Shown here: piece by piece, positions 36,822-49,314 of the stretch | Layout of the letters: every line of letters begins with the position of its first letter | Position numbering within the stretch: the stretch's first letter is position 1 | Source: Alphaproteobacteria bacterium | Lineage (GTDB): Bacteria; Pseudomonadota; Alphaproteobacteria; SP197 | Reading direction: 5' to 3' | Assembly (NCBI GenBank): GCA_009694045.1 | Contig: SHVY01000006.1 | Coordinates: forward strand, 1 to 64,000 | Length of the DNA stretch: 64,000 nt | Made by a program: the position numbers and the translations under genes | Notes under the pieces: model-generated | Told to the model about the DNA's origin: nothing | Databases searched by the model: none | The model's input: the letters and a program-made list of their open reading frames with translations, nothing else

Positions 36822-36955
36822 CGAAGAAGAAACCCGAGCGCAAGCGCGCCAGCCGCAACCCGGTCGCCAAGGCGGTGCGGCGCATCGCGCCCAAGGTCAA
36901 ACCCGTCAAGCGCCGCCTGCCCCCGGACCCCAAGGAATGGAACGGCGACGGGTGA
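36818..36955 (+). CDS. Small highly basic protein
   Basis: 45 residues, about 40 percent Lys and Arg, starting MTKKKPERKRASRNPVAKAV and ending in DPKEWNGDG. The ATG overlaps the stop of the Mch-like gene (ATGA), which supports real translation. No family recognised. The charge suggests nucleic-acid or ribosome binding, but that is guesswork. Its stop is 1 base from the end of the convergent restriction gene. Confidence 0.6.
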   Translation: MTKKKPERKRASRNPVAKAVRRIAPKVKPVKRRLPPDPKEWNGDG

Positions 36956-36956
36956 G

Positions 36957-37724
36957 CTAGGGTGAACGGGCGATGATCTGCCCGTGCGGGTAGGGGCGAT
37001 CCTCTTTGTAGAGGATCATATGGCTCAGGAGTTTGGTTGCTTGCCACCCCGGCGGCAGTTCGGCGACGATCGCTTCGATGATTGTGCGGGCCGTCCAGAT
37101 TCGCCGGCAATTCAAGGTGATGGACTTCGCGGCAAGATCGGGATGTGGGTTTCGGGATCGGGGGCTCTTGCCCTGGTAGCGAATCACGTAGGGGAGAGCA
37201 TCCTTGACCGCTTGGAGGATCGCCGCCGCCGAAGCCTTGGGCGGACGCGATAGAGCAAGGGGAAGGTCGATGTCGATGGGAAAGAGGGCGTCGAAGTGGT
37301 CGGCCTTGTAGGTGGTGGTGTCCCTTTCGCGCCCAGGATCGTTCGATCCGAATCCGCTTCCGTTCCACGCGACGACCTCGGTGCCCCCGTAACGCGTGAT
37401 TAGCTGGGCCTCAAGGTCCACGGCCGTGAACACGTACACGCGGACTGCCCTGAACGTCACACGGGCGGGGTCGAGTCCAATTTGCGATTGAATCTTGTCG
37501 CCGTGCCGTTTCAGTCGTTGTCGGAGCCCTGCCTCCGCGTCGGTCTTGCCAATGTAGACAAGACCACCGTCAAGGAAGAGTTGATAGACCCCTTGGGCAT
37601 CCGGAATGTCGTTGATGGAAGCCGGCACGAGCGACGCCGCGTCCATGCTGTCCAGGGTCTCGACGAGTTGGGCAAGGAGGGCTCCCGGCAGATTGAACTC
37701 GAACTCGATGTAGCCCGGGATCAT
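36957..37724 (-). CDS. Eco29kI-family restriction endonuclease (GIY-YIG)
   Basis: 255 residues. The GIY-YIG nuclease core is GVYQLFLDGGLVYIGKTDA (residues 45-63), followed by LRQRLKRH (Arg68/70, His74), Glu105 in VDLEAQLI and a WNGSGFGSNDPGRERD block characteristic of Eco29kI relatives. Eco29kI itself cuts CCGCGG; the target here is inferred by family only. ATG at 37724 overlaps the methyltransferase stop by 4 bases. The frame looks intact. Confidence 0.85.
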   Translation of the reverse strand: MIPGYIEFEFNLPGALLAQLVETLDSMDAASLVPASINDIPDAQGVYQLFLDGGLVYIGKTDAEAGLRQRLKRHGDKIQSQIGLDPARVTFRAVRVYVFTAVDLEAQLITRYGGTEVVAWNGSGFGSNDPGRERDTTTYKADHFDALFPIDIDLPLALSRPPKASAAAILQAVKDALPYVIRYQGKSPRSRNPHPDLAAKSITLNCRRIWTARTIIEAIVAELPPGWQATKLLSHMILYKEDRPYPHGQIIARSP

Positions 37725-38901
37725 GCCACGGCCGCGACCGCCCCACGCGCATCCAGGTGGCTCCGGATGTCGCGCGCCAGGAGTTCGGCCAGGGTGACCG
37801 GCGCGGCATTGCCGAGCTGGCGCATGGTCTCGGTCCATGTGCCGTGGAATAGGAAGTCGTCCGGGAAAGCTTGGAGGCGGGCACTTTCCCGCACCGAAAA
37901 GTACCGCACGCGTCCCTCGGGTCGGAGAAGCATGTTCTCCCCGCCGGGAACGCCGTGAACGCCGGCCTTGAGGGTCTTGGCCGGTTCGTCAAGGGCGCTA
38001 CCGGTGTGGCCTGGATAACTACGCGCGCCAGGTTGAAATCGATGGTTGGGAAATCCCGAGCACCCCGTGGGTCGAATTCCGGGTCGGGTAGGCCCACGAG
38101 GGCATCGCGCACGGTGCGCCAGGGAAGCATCCGAGGTGGGCCGACTAACTGCCTGGCGCGTTGCTCGGCGCGCTCGGTGCCGACGCGCTGATTTCGGTGA
38201 ACCCGATGCCGCTCCCAATAGTTGCCAGAACGCATCTGCTGCCAGATCAGGGCATCCTGGGAGTGGGTCGCCGTGGGGAACGACCAGCGCACCGCAAGGT
38301 CCCGGCGAAAGCCGGCGAAGAACACTCGTTCTCGGCGCTGTGGCACGCCGTAGTCCGTCGCGTCGAGGACCTCGACCAGAACTTGGTATTGCAGGCCGCC
38401 GTAGGGCACGGCGGAGTGGTGGCGCCCCAGCCGGCGAAGATGATCGAGCCATCTCTCGTCGGTTGCCTGGGCAATCTCGGGATAGGTGAGTTGGAGCTTG
38501 ATGTATTCGAGATGGTTGGCGAACAGCCGTCGCGTAAGGCCCTTCACATTCTCGAACAGGAATGCCTGGGGGCGTAGCTCGCGCACCGCTCGAACCGCTT
38601 CGGGGAACATGTCACGTTCGTCGCCGTGGCCCCGGTGCTTACCGCCGAGGGAGAAGGGCTGGCAGGGAGGGCCCCCGGAGACAAGCGCGATGTCGCCTTG
38701 GAGTTCCCCGTAGTCAAACGCGCGCACATCGCCCTGCCAGAGCGGCCAATCGGCTACGTGCGGGATTCTCCTAGCTTGGTTTTCCCGGATCGTGTCGCAA
38801 CAATAGCGATCACGCTCGATGACCACGGCGGCGCGGAAGCCCGCCCTGCTTACCCCGATTTCGAGCCCTCCGGCTCCCGCGAACAGTTCGACGGATCGCA
38901 C
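37721..38901 (-). pseudogene. DNA C5-cytosine methyltransferase with one-base frameshift
   Basis: From 38901 the frame encodes motifs I (ELFAGAGGLEIG), IV (GGPPCQPFS, Cys80), VI (ENVKGL) and VIII (DYGVPQRRERVFFAGF). At 38048-38050 a run of three C (reverse strand) sits where a fourth is needed: before it the frame reads GARDFP, while the continuation NHRFQPGARSYPGHTG and motifs IX-X (LDEPAKTLKAG, RQLGNAAPV) lie in another frame ending at 37721. Adding one C gives an unbroken 393-residue enzyme. Either the gene is broken or the base call is wrong. It is the cognate partner of the nuclease gene. Confidence 0.85.
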
Positions 38902-39319
38902 GCAATCCCTCCAGGAAACGTTGTATGTTCCCTTTTAGTTCTCCGCTATCGCCGATCTCGCATTCCCAGACAACAAGCGATTTCCAGCCAAGCGCCGCCA
39001 ATTCGGATCGATGTCGTTCGTCCCGTGCGCGGTTCGCCTCCAGCTTCGGGAGCCAGAAATCGAGCCGGGATTTAGGCAGGCGTGCCAGTTTGCAATTCGG
39101 ATCTGGGTGACGGTGCCAGAAGCAGCCATGGATAAATATAGCCATTTTTCGCGAGGGGAACACCATATCTGGTGTTCCTGGCAGGTCACGCCGATGGAGG
39201 CGGTAGCGATAGCCCATGCCGTGCACCAAGCGTCGAACCACCAACTCGGGCTGGGTGTCCCATCCACGCATGCGCGCCATGCGCTCGCTGCGTTCCGCTG
39301 GTGTGAGGGTATCGGCCAT
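38810..39319 (-). CDS. vsr: Very short patch repair endonuclease
   Basis: 169 residues; the core matches Vsr: ERSERMARMRGWDTQPEL, catalytic Asp51 in LPGTPDMVFPSRK, IFIHGCFWHRH, and RDERHRSELAALGWKSLVVW followed by Glu. It nicks beside T:G mismatches created by deamination of 5-methylcytosine. The last 92 bases overlap the start of the methyltransferase gene, and the C-terminal 30 Arg-rich residues may be a by-product of that overlap. It is first in the Vsr-methylase-nuclease operon. Confidence 0.88.
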   Translation of the reverse strand: MADTLTPAERSERMARMRGWDTQPELVVRRLVHGMGYRYRLHRRDLPGTPDMVFPSRKMAIFIHGCFWHRHPDPNCKLARLPKSRLDFWLPKLEANRARDERHRSELAALGWKSLVVWECEIGDSGELKGNIQRFLEGLRAIRRTVRGSRRARNRGKQGGLPRRRGHRA

Positions 39320-39416
39320 ACGGGTATTTTAGCGCACGGTACCGCGAGCGCTCGAATGCTGGCAAAGGATCGAATTCGCGTGTTTCACCCCCCTGCGGAC
39401 GGTGATCCCCGGCGAA

Positions 39417-39445
39417 TTGACTTGGCGCGGGCCCAGGGTCTAGAT
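39417..39445 (+). promoter_or_regulatory. Candidate promoter for sdhCDAB
   Basis: TTGACT at 39417-39422, a 17-base spacer and CTAGAT at 39440-39445, a good match to alphaproteobacterial housekeeping promoters. An AGGAGGGG ribosome-binding site at 39458-39465 and the sdhC ATG at 39478 follow. Confidence 0.5.
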
Positions 39446-39477
39446 GGGTTGGGGATTAGGAGGGGACCGCGCGCGTC

Positions 39478-39876
39478 ATGGCTGCATCGAAGCAACGGCC
39501 GCTGTCGCCGCATCTGCAGATCTACCGGCCCCAACTGACATCGGTTCTGTCCATCTTCCACCGCTTGACCGGGGTGGCGCTTTCGGGCGGCACGCTGCTG
39601 CTGGCGTGGTGGCTGGTCGCGGGCGCGATCGGGCCCGATGCCTACGCGATCTTCGAGGCGTTCTGCACGTCCTGGATCGGCTGGGTGCTGCTGGCCGGCT
39701 TCAGCTATGCGCTGATGTACCATATGTGCAACGGCATCCGGCATCTGTTCTGGGACGGGGGCTTTGGGCTTGAGCTCAAGGACGCCTACGTTTCGGGCTA
39801 CGTCGTGGTCGTCGCCAGTGTCGTGCTGACCGCGCTGGTGTGGGGCGTCGGCCTTGGCATCGGAGGTGAGGGATGA
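39478..39876 (+). CDS. sdhC: Succinate dehydrogenase cytochrome b556 subunit
   Basis: 132 residues with three membrane helices. [20 protein letters not shown] followed by LTG is the quinone-site signature, and the heme-ligand His lies in [13 protein letters not shown]. It anchors the SDH dimer in the inner membrane. The start is supported by the upstream Shine-Dalgarno. sdhD overlaps its stop by 4 bases. Confidence 0.95.
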   Translation: MAASKQRPLSPHLQIYRPQLTSVLSIFHRLTGVALSGGTLLLAWWLVAGAIGPDAYAIFEAFCTSWIGWVLLAGFSYALMYHMCNGIRHLFWDGGFGLELKDAYVSGYVVVVASVVLTALVWGVGLGIGGEG

Positions 39877-40247
39877 CGCTGCGCTCCCCGCTCGGACGGG
39901 CCCGCGGTCTTGGTTCGGCCAAGGAAGGAACCCATCACTGGTGGATGCAGCGGGTGACGGCGGTGGCGCTGGTCCCCCTGATGATCCTGCTGGTCGGCTT
40001 CCTGCCGGTGGCCGCGGCGGCCGGGTACAACGGGTTCCTGCAGCTGATGCAGGATCCGATCACCGCGACGGTTCTGACCCTCGCCGTGATCGCCGGCCTC
40101 TACCACATGAAATTGGGGCTGCAGGTGGTGATCGAGGACTACGTTCACCACGAAGGGGCGAAGACGATTCTCCTGGTCCTGAGCGCGCTCGGCGCATCGA
40201 CCATCGGCGCCGTCTCGCTGGTGTCCATCTTCATGCTGGCGCTCTAG
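39873..40247 (+). CDS. sdhD: Succinate dehydrogenase membrane anchor subunit
   Basis: 124 residues, three membrane helices. [16 protein letters not shown] and the heme-region [16 protein letters not shown] are as in alphaproteobacterial SdhD. Together with SdhC it binds ubiquinone and heme b. sdhA begins 8 bases after its stop. Confidence 0.93.
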   Translation: MTLRSPLGRARGLGSAKEGTHHWWMQRVTAVALVPLMILLVGFLPVAAAAGYNGFLQLMQDPITATVLTLAVIAGLYHMKLGLQVVIEDYVHHEGAKTILLVLSALGASTIGAVSLVSIFMLAL

Positions 40248-40255
40248 GAGGGCCG

Positions 40256-42046
40256 ATGGCCAAGGCCTATCCGATCACCGATCACGTCTGCGATGTCGTC
40301 GTCGTTGGCGCGGGCGGCGCCGGCCTGCGCGCGACCTTCGGCATGGCCGCGGCGGGTCTCAATACGGTCTGCCTGACCAAGGTGTTCCCGACCCGCAGCC
40401 ACACGGTGGCGGCGCAGGGCGGCATCTCGGCGGCACTCGGCAACATGGGGGAAGACGACTGGCGCTTCCACATGTACGACACCGTCAAGGGCTCCGACTG
40501 GCTCGGCGACCAGGACGCGATCGAGTACATGTGCAAGGAGGCCCCGGCCGCGATCATCGAGCTGGAACACTACGGCGTGCCGTTCAGCCGGACGCCGGAG
40601 GGCAAGATCTACCAGCGCGCCTTCGGCGGCATGACGACCCACTACGGCAAGGGCCAGGCGATGCGCACCTGCGCTGCCGCCGACCGCACCGGGCACGCCA
40701 TGCTGCATACCCTCTACCAACAATCGCTGCGCCATTCGGCGCGGTTCCTGGTGGAATGGTTCGCCCTTGACCTGATCATGGGCGACGACGGCGGCTGTCG
40801 CGGCGTGATCGCCTGGAACCTGGACGACGGCACCCTGCACCGTTTCAACGCCCACATCACCGTGCTGGCGACCGGCGGCTACGGGCGGTCCTACTTCTCC
40901 TGTACCTCGGCCCATACCTGCACCGGCGATGGCAACGGCATGGTCGCCCGCGCCGGATTGCCGCTGCAGGACATGGAATTCGTGCAGTTCCATCCCACCG
41001 GCATCTACGGGTCGGGCTGCCTCATCACCGAGGGCGCGCGCGGCGAAGGCGGGTTCCTGGTCAACGCCCAGGGTGAGCGGTTCATGGAGCGCTATGCGCC
41101 CTCGGCCAAGGACCTGGCCAGCCGCGACGTGGTCAGCCGGGCGATGACCATCGAGATCCGCGAGGGGCGCGGGGTGGGACCGGACAAGGATCACATCCAC
41201 CTGCACCTCGATCACCTGGACCCGAAGCTCCTGCACGAGCGGCTTCCCGGCATTTCCGAATCGGCCAAGATCTTCGCCGGGGTCGACGTGACCCGCGAGG
41301 CGATCCCGGTGCTACCGACCGTGCACTACAACATGGGCGGCATCCCTACGAACTACCGGGGCGAGGTCGTGACCGTGAAGGACGGCGACCCCGACCACGT
41401 GGTGCCCGGCCTGATGGCGATCGGCGAAGCGGCCTGCGTCTCGGTGCACGGGGCCAACCGGCTCGGCTCGAATTCGCTCCTCGATCTCGTCGTGTTCGGC
41501 CGCGCCGCCGCGACCCGGGCGCGCGAGGTGGTGACGGCGGGAAGTCCGCCGCCGCCCATGCCGGCCGGCGGTGGCGAGGGATCGCTCGAGCGCTTCGATC
41601 GGTTGCGCAACGCCCGCGGGTCGAAGCCCACCGCCCTGGTGCGGCTTGCCATGCAGCGGACCATGCAGAACCACGCCGCGGTCTTCCGCACCGGCGATAC
41701 CCTGGACGAGGGCGTGCGGCGGATGGGCGACGTGTGGCGGGAGTTCGGCGACGTGAGCGTCGCGGATCGCTCGCTTGTGTGGAACAGCGACCTGGTCGAG
41801 ACCTGGGAGCTCGACAACCTGCTGCGCTGCGCCATGGTCACCATGGCGTCGGCCGCCAACCGCAAGGAAAGCAGGGGCAGCCACGCGCGCGAGGATTTCG
41901 CCAACCGCGACGATGTCAATTGGATGAAACACACCGTCGCCTGGATGGACGACAGCGGCGCGGTTCGGATCGATTATCGGCCCGTTCACCTCTACACGCT
42001 ATCGAACGACATCGAAGTGATTCAGCCCAAGGCGCGGGTGTATTAG
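40256..42046 (+). CDS. sdhA: Succinate dehydrogenase flavoprotein subunit
   Basis: 596 residues. [17 protein letters not shown] binds [15 protein letters not shown] has the His that carries covalent [23 protein letters not shown] and [19 protein letters not shown] are active-site stretches. It oxidises succinate to fumarate. ATG at 40256 follows a GGAGGG. sdhB starts 20 bases downstream. Confidence 0.98.
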   Translation: MAKAYPITDHVCDVVVVGAGGAGLRATFGMAAAGLNTVCLTKVFPTRSHTVAAQGGISAALGNMGEDDWRFHMYDTVKGSDWLGDQDAIEYMCKEAPAAIIELEHYGVPFSRTPEGKIYQRAFGGMTTHYGKGQAMRTCAAADRTGHAMLHTLYQQSLRHSARFLVEWFALDLIMGDDGGCRGVIAWNLDDGTLHRFNAHITVLATGGYGRSYFSCTSAHTCTGDGNGMVARAGLPLQDMEFVQFHPTGIYGSGCLITEGARGEGGFLVNAQGERFMERYAPSAKDLASRDVVSRAMTIEIREGRGVGPDKDHIHLHLDHLDPKLLHERLPGISESAKIFAGVDVTREAIPVLPTVHYNMGGIPTNYRGEVVTVKDGDPDHVVPGLMAIGEAACVSVHGANRLGSNSLLDLVVFGRAAATRAREVVTAGSPPPPMPAGGGEGSLERFDRLRNARGSKPTALVRLAMQRTMQNHAAVFRTGDTLDEGVRRMGDVWREFGDVSVADRSLVWNSDLVETWELDNLLRCAMVTMASAANRKESRGSHAREDFANRDDVNWMKHTVAWMDDSGAVRIDYRPVHLYTLSNDIEVIQPKARVY

Positions 42047-42066
42047 GCCGCCCCCAGGAGACCGTC

Positions 42067-42849
42067 ATGGCCGAGTTCCGCCTGCCCCCGAATTCCCGCT
42101 ACAAGAAGGGAAAGAGCCACCCGGCGCCGGCGGGTGCCCAGAAGGCGAAGACGTTCCAGGTCTATCGCTACGATCCGGATTCGGGCGAGAACCCACGGGT
42201 CGACAGCTACGAGGTCGACACCGCCGCGTGCGGGCCGATGGTCCTGGACGCCCTGATCAAGATCAAGACCGAGGTCGATGCCGGCCTGACCTTCCGCCGG
42301 TCGTGCCGCGAGGGCATCTGCGGCTCCTGCGCCATGAACATAGACGGCACCAACACCCTCGCCTGCATCAAGCCGATCGCGGAGGTGAAGGGGCCGATCA
42401 AGGTGTTCCCCCTGCCGCACATGCCGGTAGTCAAGGACCTGGTGCCGGACCTGACGCACGTCTACGCCCAGTACGCCTCGATCGAGCCGTGGCTGAAGAC
42501 CACCACCCCGCCTCCGGGAAATCGCGAACGCCTGCAATCGCCGGAGGAACGGGCGAAGCTCGACGGGCTGTACGAGTGCATCCTGTGCTTCTGCTGCACG
42601 ACCAGCTGCCCGAGCTACTGGTGGAACAGCGACCGGTACCTGGGGCCGGCGATCCTCTTGCAGGCCTATCGCTGGCTGGTGGACAGCCGCGACGAGGCGA
42701 CCGGCGAGCGGCTCGACGAGCTGGAAGACCCGTTCCGCCTCTACCGCTGCCACACCATCATGAACTGCACCAAGACCTGCCCCAAGGGCCTGAACCCCGC
42801 CAAGGCCATCGCCGAGACGAAGAAGATGATGCAGGCGAGGCGGGGGTAG
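42067..42849 (+). CDS. sdhB: Succinate dehydrogenase iron-sulfur subunit
   Basis: 260 residues with all three clusters visible: 2Fe-2S in [15 protein letters not shown], 4Fe-4S in [13 protein letters not shown], 3Fe-4S in [14 protein letters not shown]. It passes electrons from SdhA to ubiquinone at SdhCD. It is the last gene of sdhCDAB; a palindromic repeat element follows 19 bases after the stop. Confidence 0.98.
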   Translation: MAEFRLPPNSRYKKGKSHPAPAGAQKAKTFQVYRYDPDSGENPRVDSYEVDTAACGPMVLDALIKIKTEVDAGLTFRRSCREGICGSCAMNIDGTNTLACIKPIAEVKGPIKVFPLPHMPVVKDLVPDLTHVYAQYASIEPWLKTTTPPPGNRERLQSPEERAKLDGLYECILCFCCTTSCPSYWWNSDRYLGPAILLQAYRWLVDSRDEATGERLDELEDPFRLYRCHTIMNCTKTCPKGLNPAKAIAETKKMMQARRG

Positions 42850-42868
42850 AACCCTTCATCCATACCAT

Positions 42869-42946
42869 CTTCATCGCGAGCCGAACGCGAAGCGATCCAG
42901 AGTTGCAGAGGCTCGTGCGGTTGCCCTGGTTGGCTTCGCCATGACG
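42869..42946. repeat. Dispersed palindromic element, copy B
   Basis: Shares with copy A (511-608) the left half TCATCGCGAGCCGAA ... GCGATCCAG and the right-hand GGCTTCGCC before the terminal repeat ATGACG. Between them, TTGCAG-AGGCTCGTGCGGTTG is the reverse complement of copy A's core with one difference. It sits just after sdhB and before the convergent ThDP enzyme gene. Confidence 0.7.
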
Positions 42947-42972
42947 CTGAGCTTGGAGCGCCCCGCGCGAGC

Positions 42973-44604
42973 CTATCCCACCGGGAACTCAGGCTCCTCG
43001 CGGGTGATGACTTCAACGAGGGCGGGGGTGCCGGCGCGATTCTTGGCGATGGCGCGCTTCAGCGCCGGTCCCAGGTCCTTGACCTTCTCGACCCGCTCGC
43101 CGTGGCCGCCGAGCGCCTGAGCGACGAGGGCGTAGTCGCCGCCCAGGCGGTGGATGCGGTAGCGCTGGGTGGCGACCGGGTGGTGGTGGGTGTAGCCGCC
43201 CATGACGCCGTTGTTGAGGACGATGGTGAGGATCGGGATATTGGAGCGCACGGCGGTCTCGAAATCCATGCCGACCATGCCGAAGGCGGCATCGCCCATG
43301 ACGTTGACGGAGAGCCAATCGGGCTTGGCGAGCTTCGCTCCCATGGCGAGGCCGAGGCTGGTGCCGAGCTGGGTGGATTTGCCCCAGCCGATGTAGCCAT
43401 GCGGCGCGATCGATTCGTAGAACGGCACGACCTGGTCGCGCGGATTGCCCGATTCGTGGGTGACGACGGTCTTCGTGCGGTCGGCCACCCGCATCAGCTC
43501 GGCGATCACTCGGTAGGGGCTGATCGGTTCGGCATCGGAGGCGAGCCGCTTGCCCCAGACCTTCATGAAGGCGTCGCGGTCGGCCTTGATGGTCTTGGCG
43601 GCGGCGGCGGCCCGGGCCTTGCCCTTGGATCCGAACTTCGACCTGGCGGCCTCGATCATCTGGGCGAGCACAGCCCGGGCGTCGCCGATCACGGCATGGG
43701 CGATCGGTTGGTGCTTGTTCACGTCGCCCGGCTCGTTGGTGACTTGGGCGATGATTTTTCCGGCGGGAACCTGGGTGGTGTAGCTGGAGAGGGTGAAGCT
43801 GGTGCCGATGCCAAGCACGAAGTCGGCGCGGGCCAGCGCCTTGTCGACCATGGCGGGGCGCGAGTTGCCGCCGGCGCCGAGCGACAGCGGATGATTCTCG
43901 GGGAACGCGCTCTTGCCGGCGAGCGTGGTCATCACCGGGGTGCCGGTCAGCTCGGCGAAGGCCCGGAGTTCGTCCCAGGCCTCGGCGTAGAGCACGCCCT
44001 GGCCGGCGACGATCAGCGGCGCCTTGGCGGCCAGCAGGGTCTTCACCAGATCGCGCACCTGATCGGGGTCGCCCTGGGCGCGGGCATGGCGGGTCGGCTT
44101 GTAGGTGAAGGGGCCGACCTCGGCGTCCATGAAATCGTCCGGCACCTCGACGACGACGGGTCCCGGCTTGCCGGTGCGCAACAGCGAGAACGCATGGCGC
44201 AAGACCTGCGGCAGGCGGTCGGCGCGGTTGATCGACGTCATCCATTTGGTGACCGCGCCGTAGTTGCGGATCACCTGGAAATTGGGGGCGATCGCCGACT
44301 CGCGGCTTTCGTAGCCGCTGGGCAGGAGGAGAAGCGGGCTCGCGTCCGCGTAGGCCTGCGCGACCGCGCCGAACACGTTCTCGGCGCCGGGGCCGTATTG
44401 CACGGCGCAGACGCCGATCGACCGGCCGCCGGATACCCGGGAGAGCCCGTCGGCGATGTTGGCGGCAACCCGTTCGGTGCGACCGATGATCGGGCGGATG
44501 CCGACCGACGCGGCCCCATCGAAGATCGGGTTATGCGGAAAGCCGGTGATGACCTCGACGCCTTCCGCCTTGAGGATCGTCCCGATCGCGTCCTTGCCCT
44601 TCAT
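42973..44604 (-). CDS. Thiamine diphosphate-dependent enzyme (acetolactate synthase-like)
   Basis: 543 residues with the three ThDP-enzyme domains: Pyr domain with catalytic Glu in RTERVAANIADGLSR, central domain with GTSFTLSSYTTQVPAG, and PP domain with the Mg/ThDP motif GDAAFGM ending in IVLNNGVMGG. It resembles the large subunit of acetolactate synthase and 2-oxo/2-hydroxyacyl-CoA lyases, but no regulatory subunit gene is near and the substrate is unclear. It is divergent from the frameshifted oxygenase gene with 83 bases between. Confidence 0.8.
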   Translation of the reverse strand: MKGKDAIGTILKAEGVEVITGFPHNPIFDGAASVGIRPIIGRTERVAANIADGLSRVSGGRSIGVCAVQYGPGAENVFGAVAQAYADASPLLLLPSGYESRESAIAPNFQVIRNYGAVTKWMTSINRADRLPQVLRHAFSLLRTGKPGPVVVEVPDDFMDAEVGPFTYKPTRHARAQGDPDQVRDLVKTLLAAKAPLIVAGQGVLYAEAWDELRAFAELTGTPVMTTLAGKSAFPENHPLSLGAGGNSRPAMVDKALARADFVLGIGTSFTLSSYTTQVPAGKIIAQVTNEPGDVNKHQPIAHAVIGDARAVLAQMIEAARSKFGSKGKARAAAAAKTIKADRDAFMKVWGKRLASDAEPISPYRVIAELMRVADRTKTVVTHESGNPRDQVVPFYESIAPHGYIGWGKSTQLGTSLGLAMGAKLAKPDWLSVNVMGDAAFGMVGMDFETAVRSNIPILTIVLNNGVMGGYTHHHPVATQRYRIHRLGGDYALVAQALGGHGERVEKVKDLGPALKRAIAKNRAGTPALVEVITREEPEFPVG

Positions 44605-44687
44605 CGCACCCCTCCCAGGTTTCGTTCTGCATACAACCCTAGCACCTGGCCTTGCTCCTGCCGAGGGGCAAGCCTAATGTTCGGGTC

Positions 44688-45504
44688 ATGGACAGCGTAC
44701 CGGCCGACATTCGCCAGATCATCGATCTCGATCGCTATCCGATCAGGGGCCTTGGGGCGATGGGTGCCCAAGCGGCCCGATTCCGCGCGGAATACGAGCA
44801 AGCGGGCCTCTGCCTGCTGCCGGGGTTCCTGCGGCCCGACGCCGTAGCGAGGTTGGCTTCGGAGGCGATGCGCCTGGTGCCGCGGGCCCACCGGCAGAGC
44901 CACGACGACATCGCCTACGGCCGGTTTCGTCACCGCCTTGACGACTTCCCCATGGGCCACGCGGTGCGCCGGACCAGCCGGTTCAGCATGGGGCTCGTCG
45001 CCTACGACACCCTGCCCGACGACGGTTTGATCAAGCGGGTCTACCATTGGGATGGGCTGACCCGGTTCGTCGCGATCCTGACCGGCAACCCGACCCTGCA
45101 CCGTACCGCCGACCCGCTGCTGTCCTGCAACGTCTCGGCGCTGGGCGACGGCGATACCCACGGCTGGCACTTCGATGGCAACGACTTCGTGGTGACGCTG
45201 CTGCTGCAAGCGGCCGAACGGGGCGGGGACTTCGAGTTCGCGCCGAGCATTTGCCGGCCCCGACGACGAGAACTTCGACGCCGTGGCCCGCGTCTACGAC
45301 GGCGATCGGTCGCGCATCGTGCGGCCTCCGTTCGCGCCGGGGACCCTCTGCCTGTTCCGTGGCCGCTACTCGCTGCATCGTGTCAGCGAGGCCCGGGGCC
45401 CGCGGCCCCGGCTGCTCGCCGTCTTCAGCTACCACCGGGAGCCGGGACTGATCTTCCCGGAGGCGACGCAGCGGAACTACGTGGGGCGCGCCGCCGCCGC
45501 GTGA
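44688..45504 (+). pseudogene. HalD/ArpA-like 2OG-Fe(II) oxygenase with one-base frameshift
   Basis: Paralogue of the gene at 14444-15226. The first frame reads to DFEFAPSI and includes the iron motif [18 protein letters not shown]. An extra T in the run at about 45249-45251 shifts the frame; dropping it restores [20 protein letters not shown] and continues through [20 protein letters not shown] (distal His and Arg) to the stop at 45504, giving 271 residues. Either a recent pseudogene or a sequencing error. mmsA starts 59 bases after the stop. Confidence 0.8.
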
Positions 45505-45563
45505 AGAAATTGCTTGCGCCAGTCCGGCGCGAACGGTTTCTTGGCCAGCGGAGGGCGATCGCC

Positions 45564-48034
<2,471 letters not shown>

Positions 48035-48078
48035 CCAATTCTTTACCCGGAATCGACGACTGTGCCGGCCCTATGGGG

Positions 48079-48106
48079 TTGCGCCACCATGGTTAACGGC
48101 TATAGT
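48079..48106 (+). promoter_or_regulatory. Candidate promoter for sucCD
   Basis: TTGCGC at 48079-48084, 16-base spacer, TATAGT at 48101-48106, about 38 bases before the sucC ATG. The -10 box is a good match; the -35 is moderate. It may allow expression of sucCDAB-lpd independently of mdh. Confidence 0.45.
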
Positions 48107-48144
48107 GGCGGCGCCCGAGGCGGCACGGAAGCCAGCGGCGGCGA

Positions 48145-49314
48145 ATGAATCTCCACGAGTACCAAGCTAAGGAATTGCTGGCCAAATTCGGGGTCCCGGT
48201 GCCGCGTGGCAAGGTCGCCGTCACGGCCGAGGAGGCACGCACGGCTGCCCGCGAACTCGGCTCGGCCGTCTGCGTCGTCAAGGCCCAGGTGCATGCGGGG
48301 GGGCGCGGCAAGGGCGGCGGCATCAAGGTCGTGCGCAGCCCCGACGAGGCGGCCGAGGCAGCCCGGGGCATGCTTGGGCGCAAGCTGATCACCCATCAGA
48401 CGGGACCGGGAGGTCGCCCGATCGACAGGGTCTGGGTGGAAGAGGGCTCGACGCCCGCGCGCGAGCTCTATCTGGCGCTTCTGGTCGACCGCGCGCGCGG
48501 TTGGCCGGCGTTCATCGCCTCGACCGAGGGGGGCATGGACATCGAGGCGGTCGCCGCCAAGACACCGGACAAGATCATCACCATCGGCGTCGATCCGGCC
48601 ACCGGCTGGCAGGCCTTCCACGGCCGTCGCCTGGCCGTGGCGCTCAAGCTCTCGGGCGAACAGGCGAAGGCGATCGGCGGGTTCGGCCGCTCGCTGTACC
48701 GCGCGTTCCTCGAATCGGACGCGAGCCTGGTGGAGATCAACCCGCTGGTGGTCACGACCGGCGGGCAGCTCATCGCGCTCGACGCCAAGATCAACCTGGA
48801 CGACAACGCGACCTTCCGCCACACGGACCTGGCGGCCATGCGCGACACCGCCCAGGAGGACCAGGCCGAGGTCGAGGCGACGCAGGCCGGACTCAACTTC
48901 ATCAAGCTCGACGGCAGCATCGGCTGCCTGGTGAACGGCGCCGGCCTCGCCATGGCCACCATGGACATCATCAAGCTGGCTGGAGGCGATCCCGCCAATT
49001 TCCTCGACGTGGGCGGCGGCGCGACCAAGGAACAAGTCGCCAAGGCCTTCCGTATCATCCTGACCGACCCCAAGGTCGAGGGCATCCTGGTGAACATCTT
49101 CGGCGGCATCATGCGCTGCGACGTGATCGCCGAAGGTGTCGTGGCCGCGGCCCGGGAGCTGGGACTCAAGGTGCCGCTGGTGGTACGGTTGGCGGGGACC
49201 AACGTGGATCTCGGCAAGCGCATCCTCGCGACGTCGGGTCTGGCGATCACCCCGGCCGACGATCTGGACGATGCCGCGCGCAAGATCGTCGCGGCGATCG
49301 GGAAGGCAGCCTGA
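48145..49314 (+). CDS. sucC: Succinyl-CoA synthetase beta subunit
   Basis: 389 residues with an ATP-grasp domain: [20 protein letters not shown] at the start, [17 protein letters not shown], and the C-terminal CoA-ligase fold with [15 protein letters not shown]. With SucD it makes ATP or GTP from succinyl-CoA. Its stop overlaps the sucD start by 1 base. Confidence 0.98.
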   Translation: MNLHEYQAKELLAKFGVPVPRGKVAVTAEEARTAARELGSAVCVVKAQVHAGGRGKGGGIKVVRSPDEAAEAARGMLGRKLITHQTGPGGRPIDRVWVEEGSTPARELYLALLVDRARGWPAFIASTEGGMDIEAVAAKTPDKIITIGVDPATGWQAFHGRRLAVALKLSGEQAKAIGGFGRSLYRAFLESDASLVEINPLVVTTGGQLIALDAKINLDDNATFRHTDLAAMRDTAQEDQAEVEATQAGLNFIKLDGSIGCLVNGAGLAMATMDIIKLAGGDPANFLDVGGGATKEQVAKAFRIILTDPKVEGILVNIFGGIMRCDVIAEGVVAAARELGLKVPLVVRLAGTNVDLGKRILATSGLAITPADDLDDAARKIVAAIGKAA

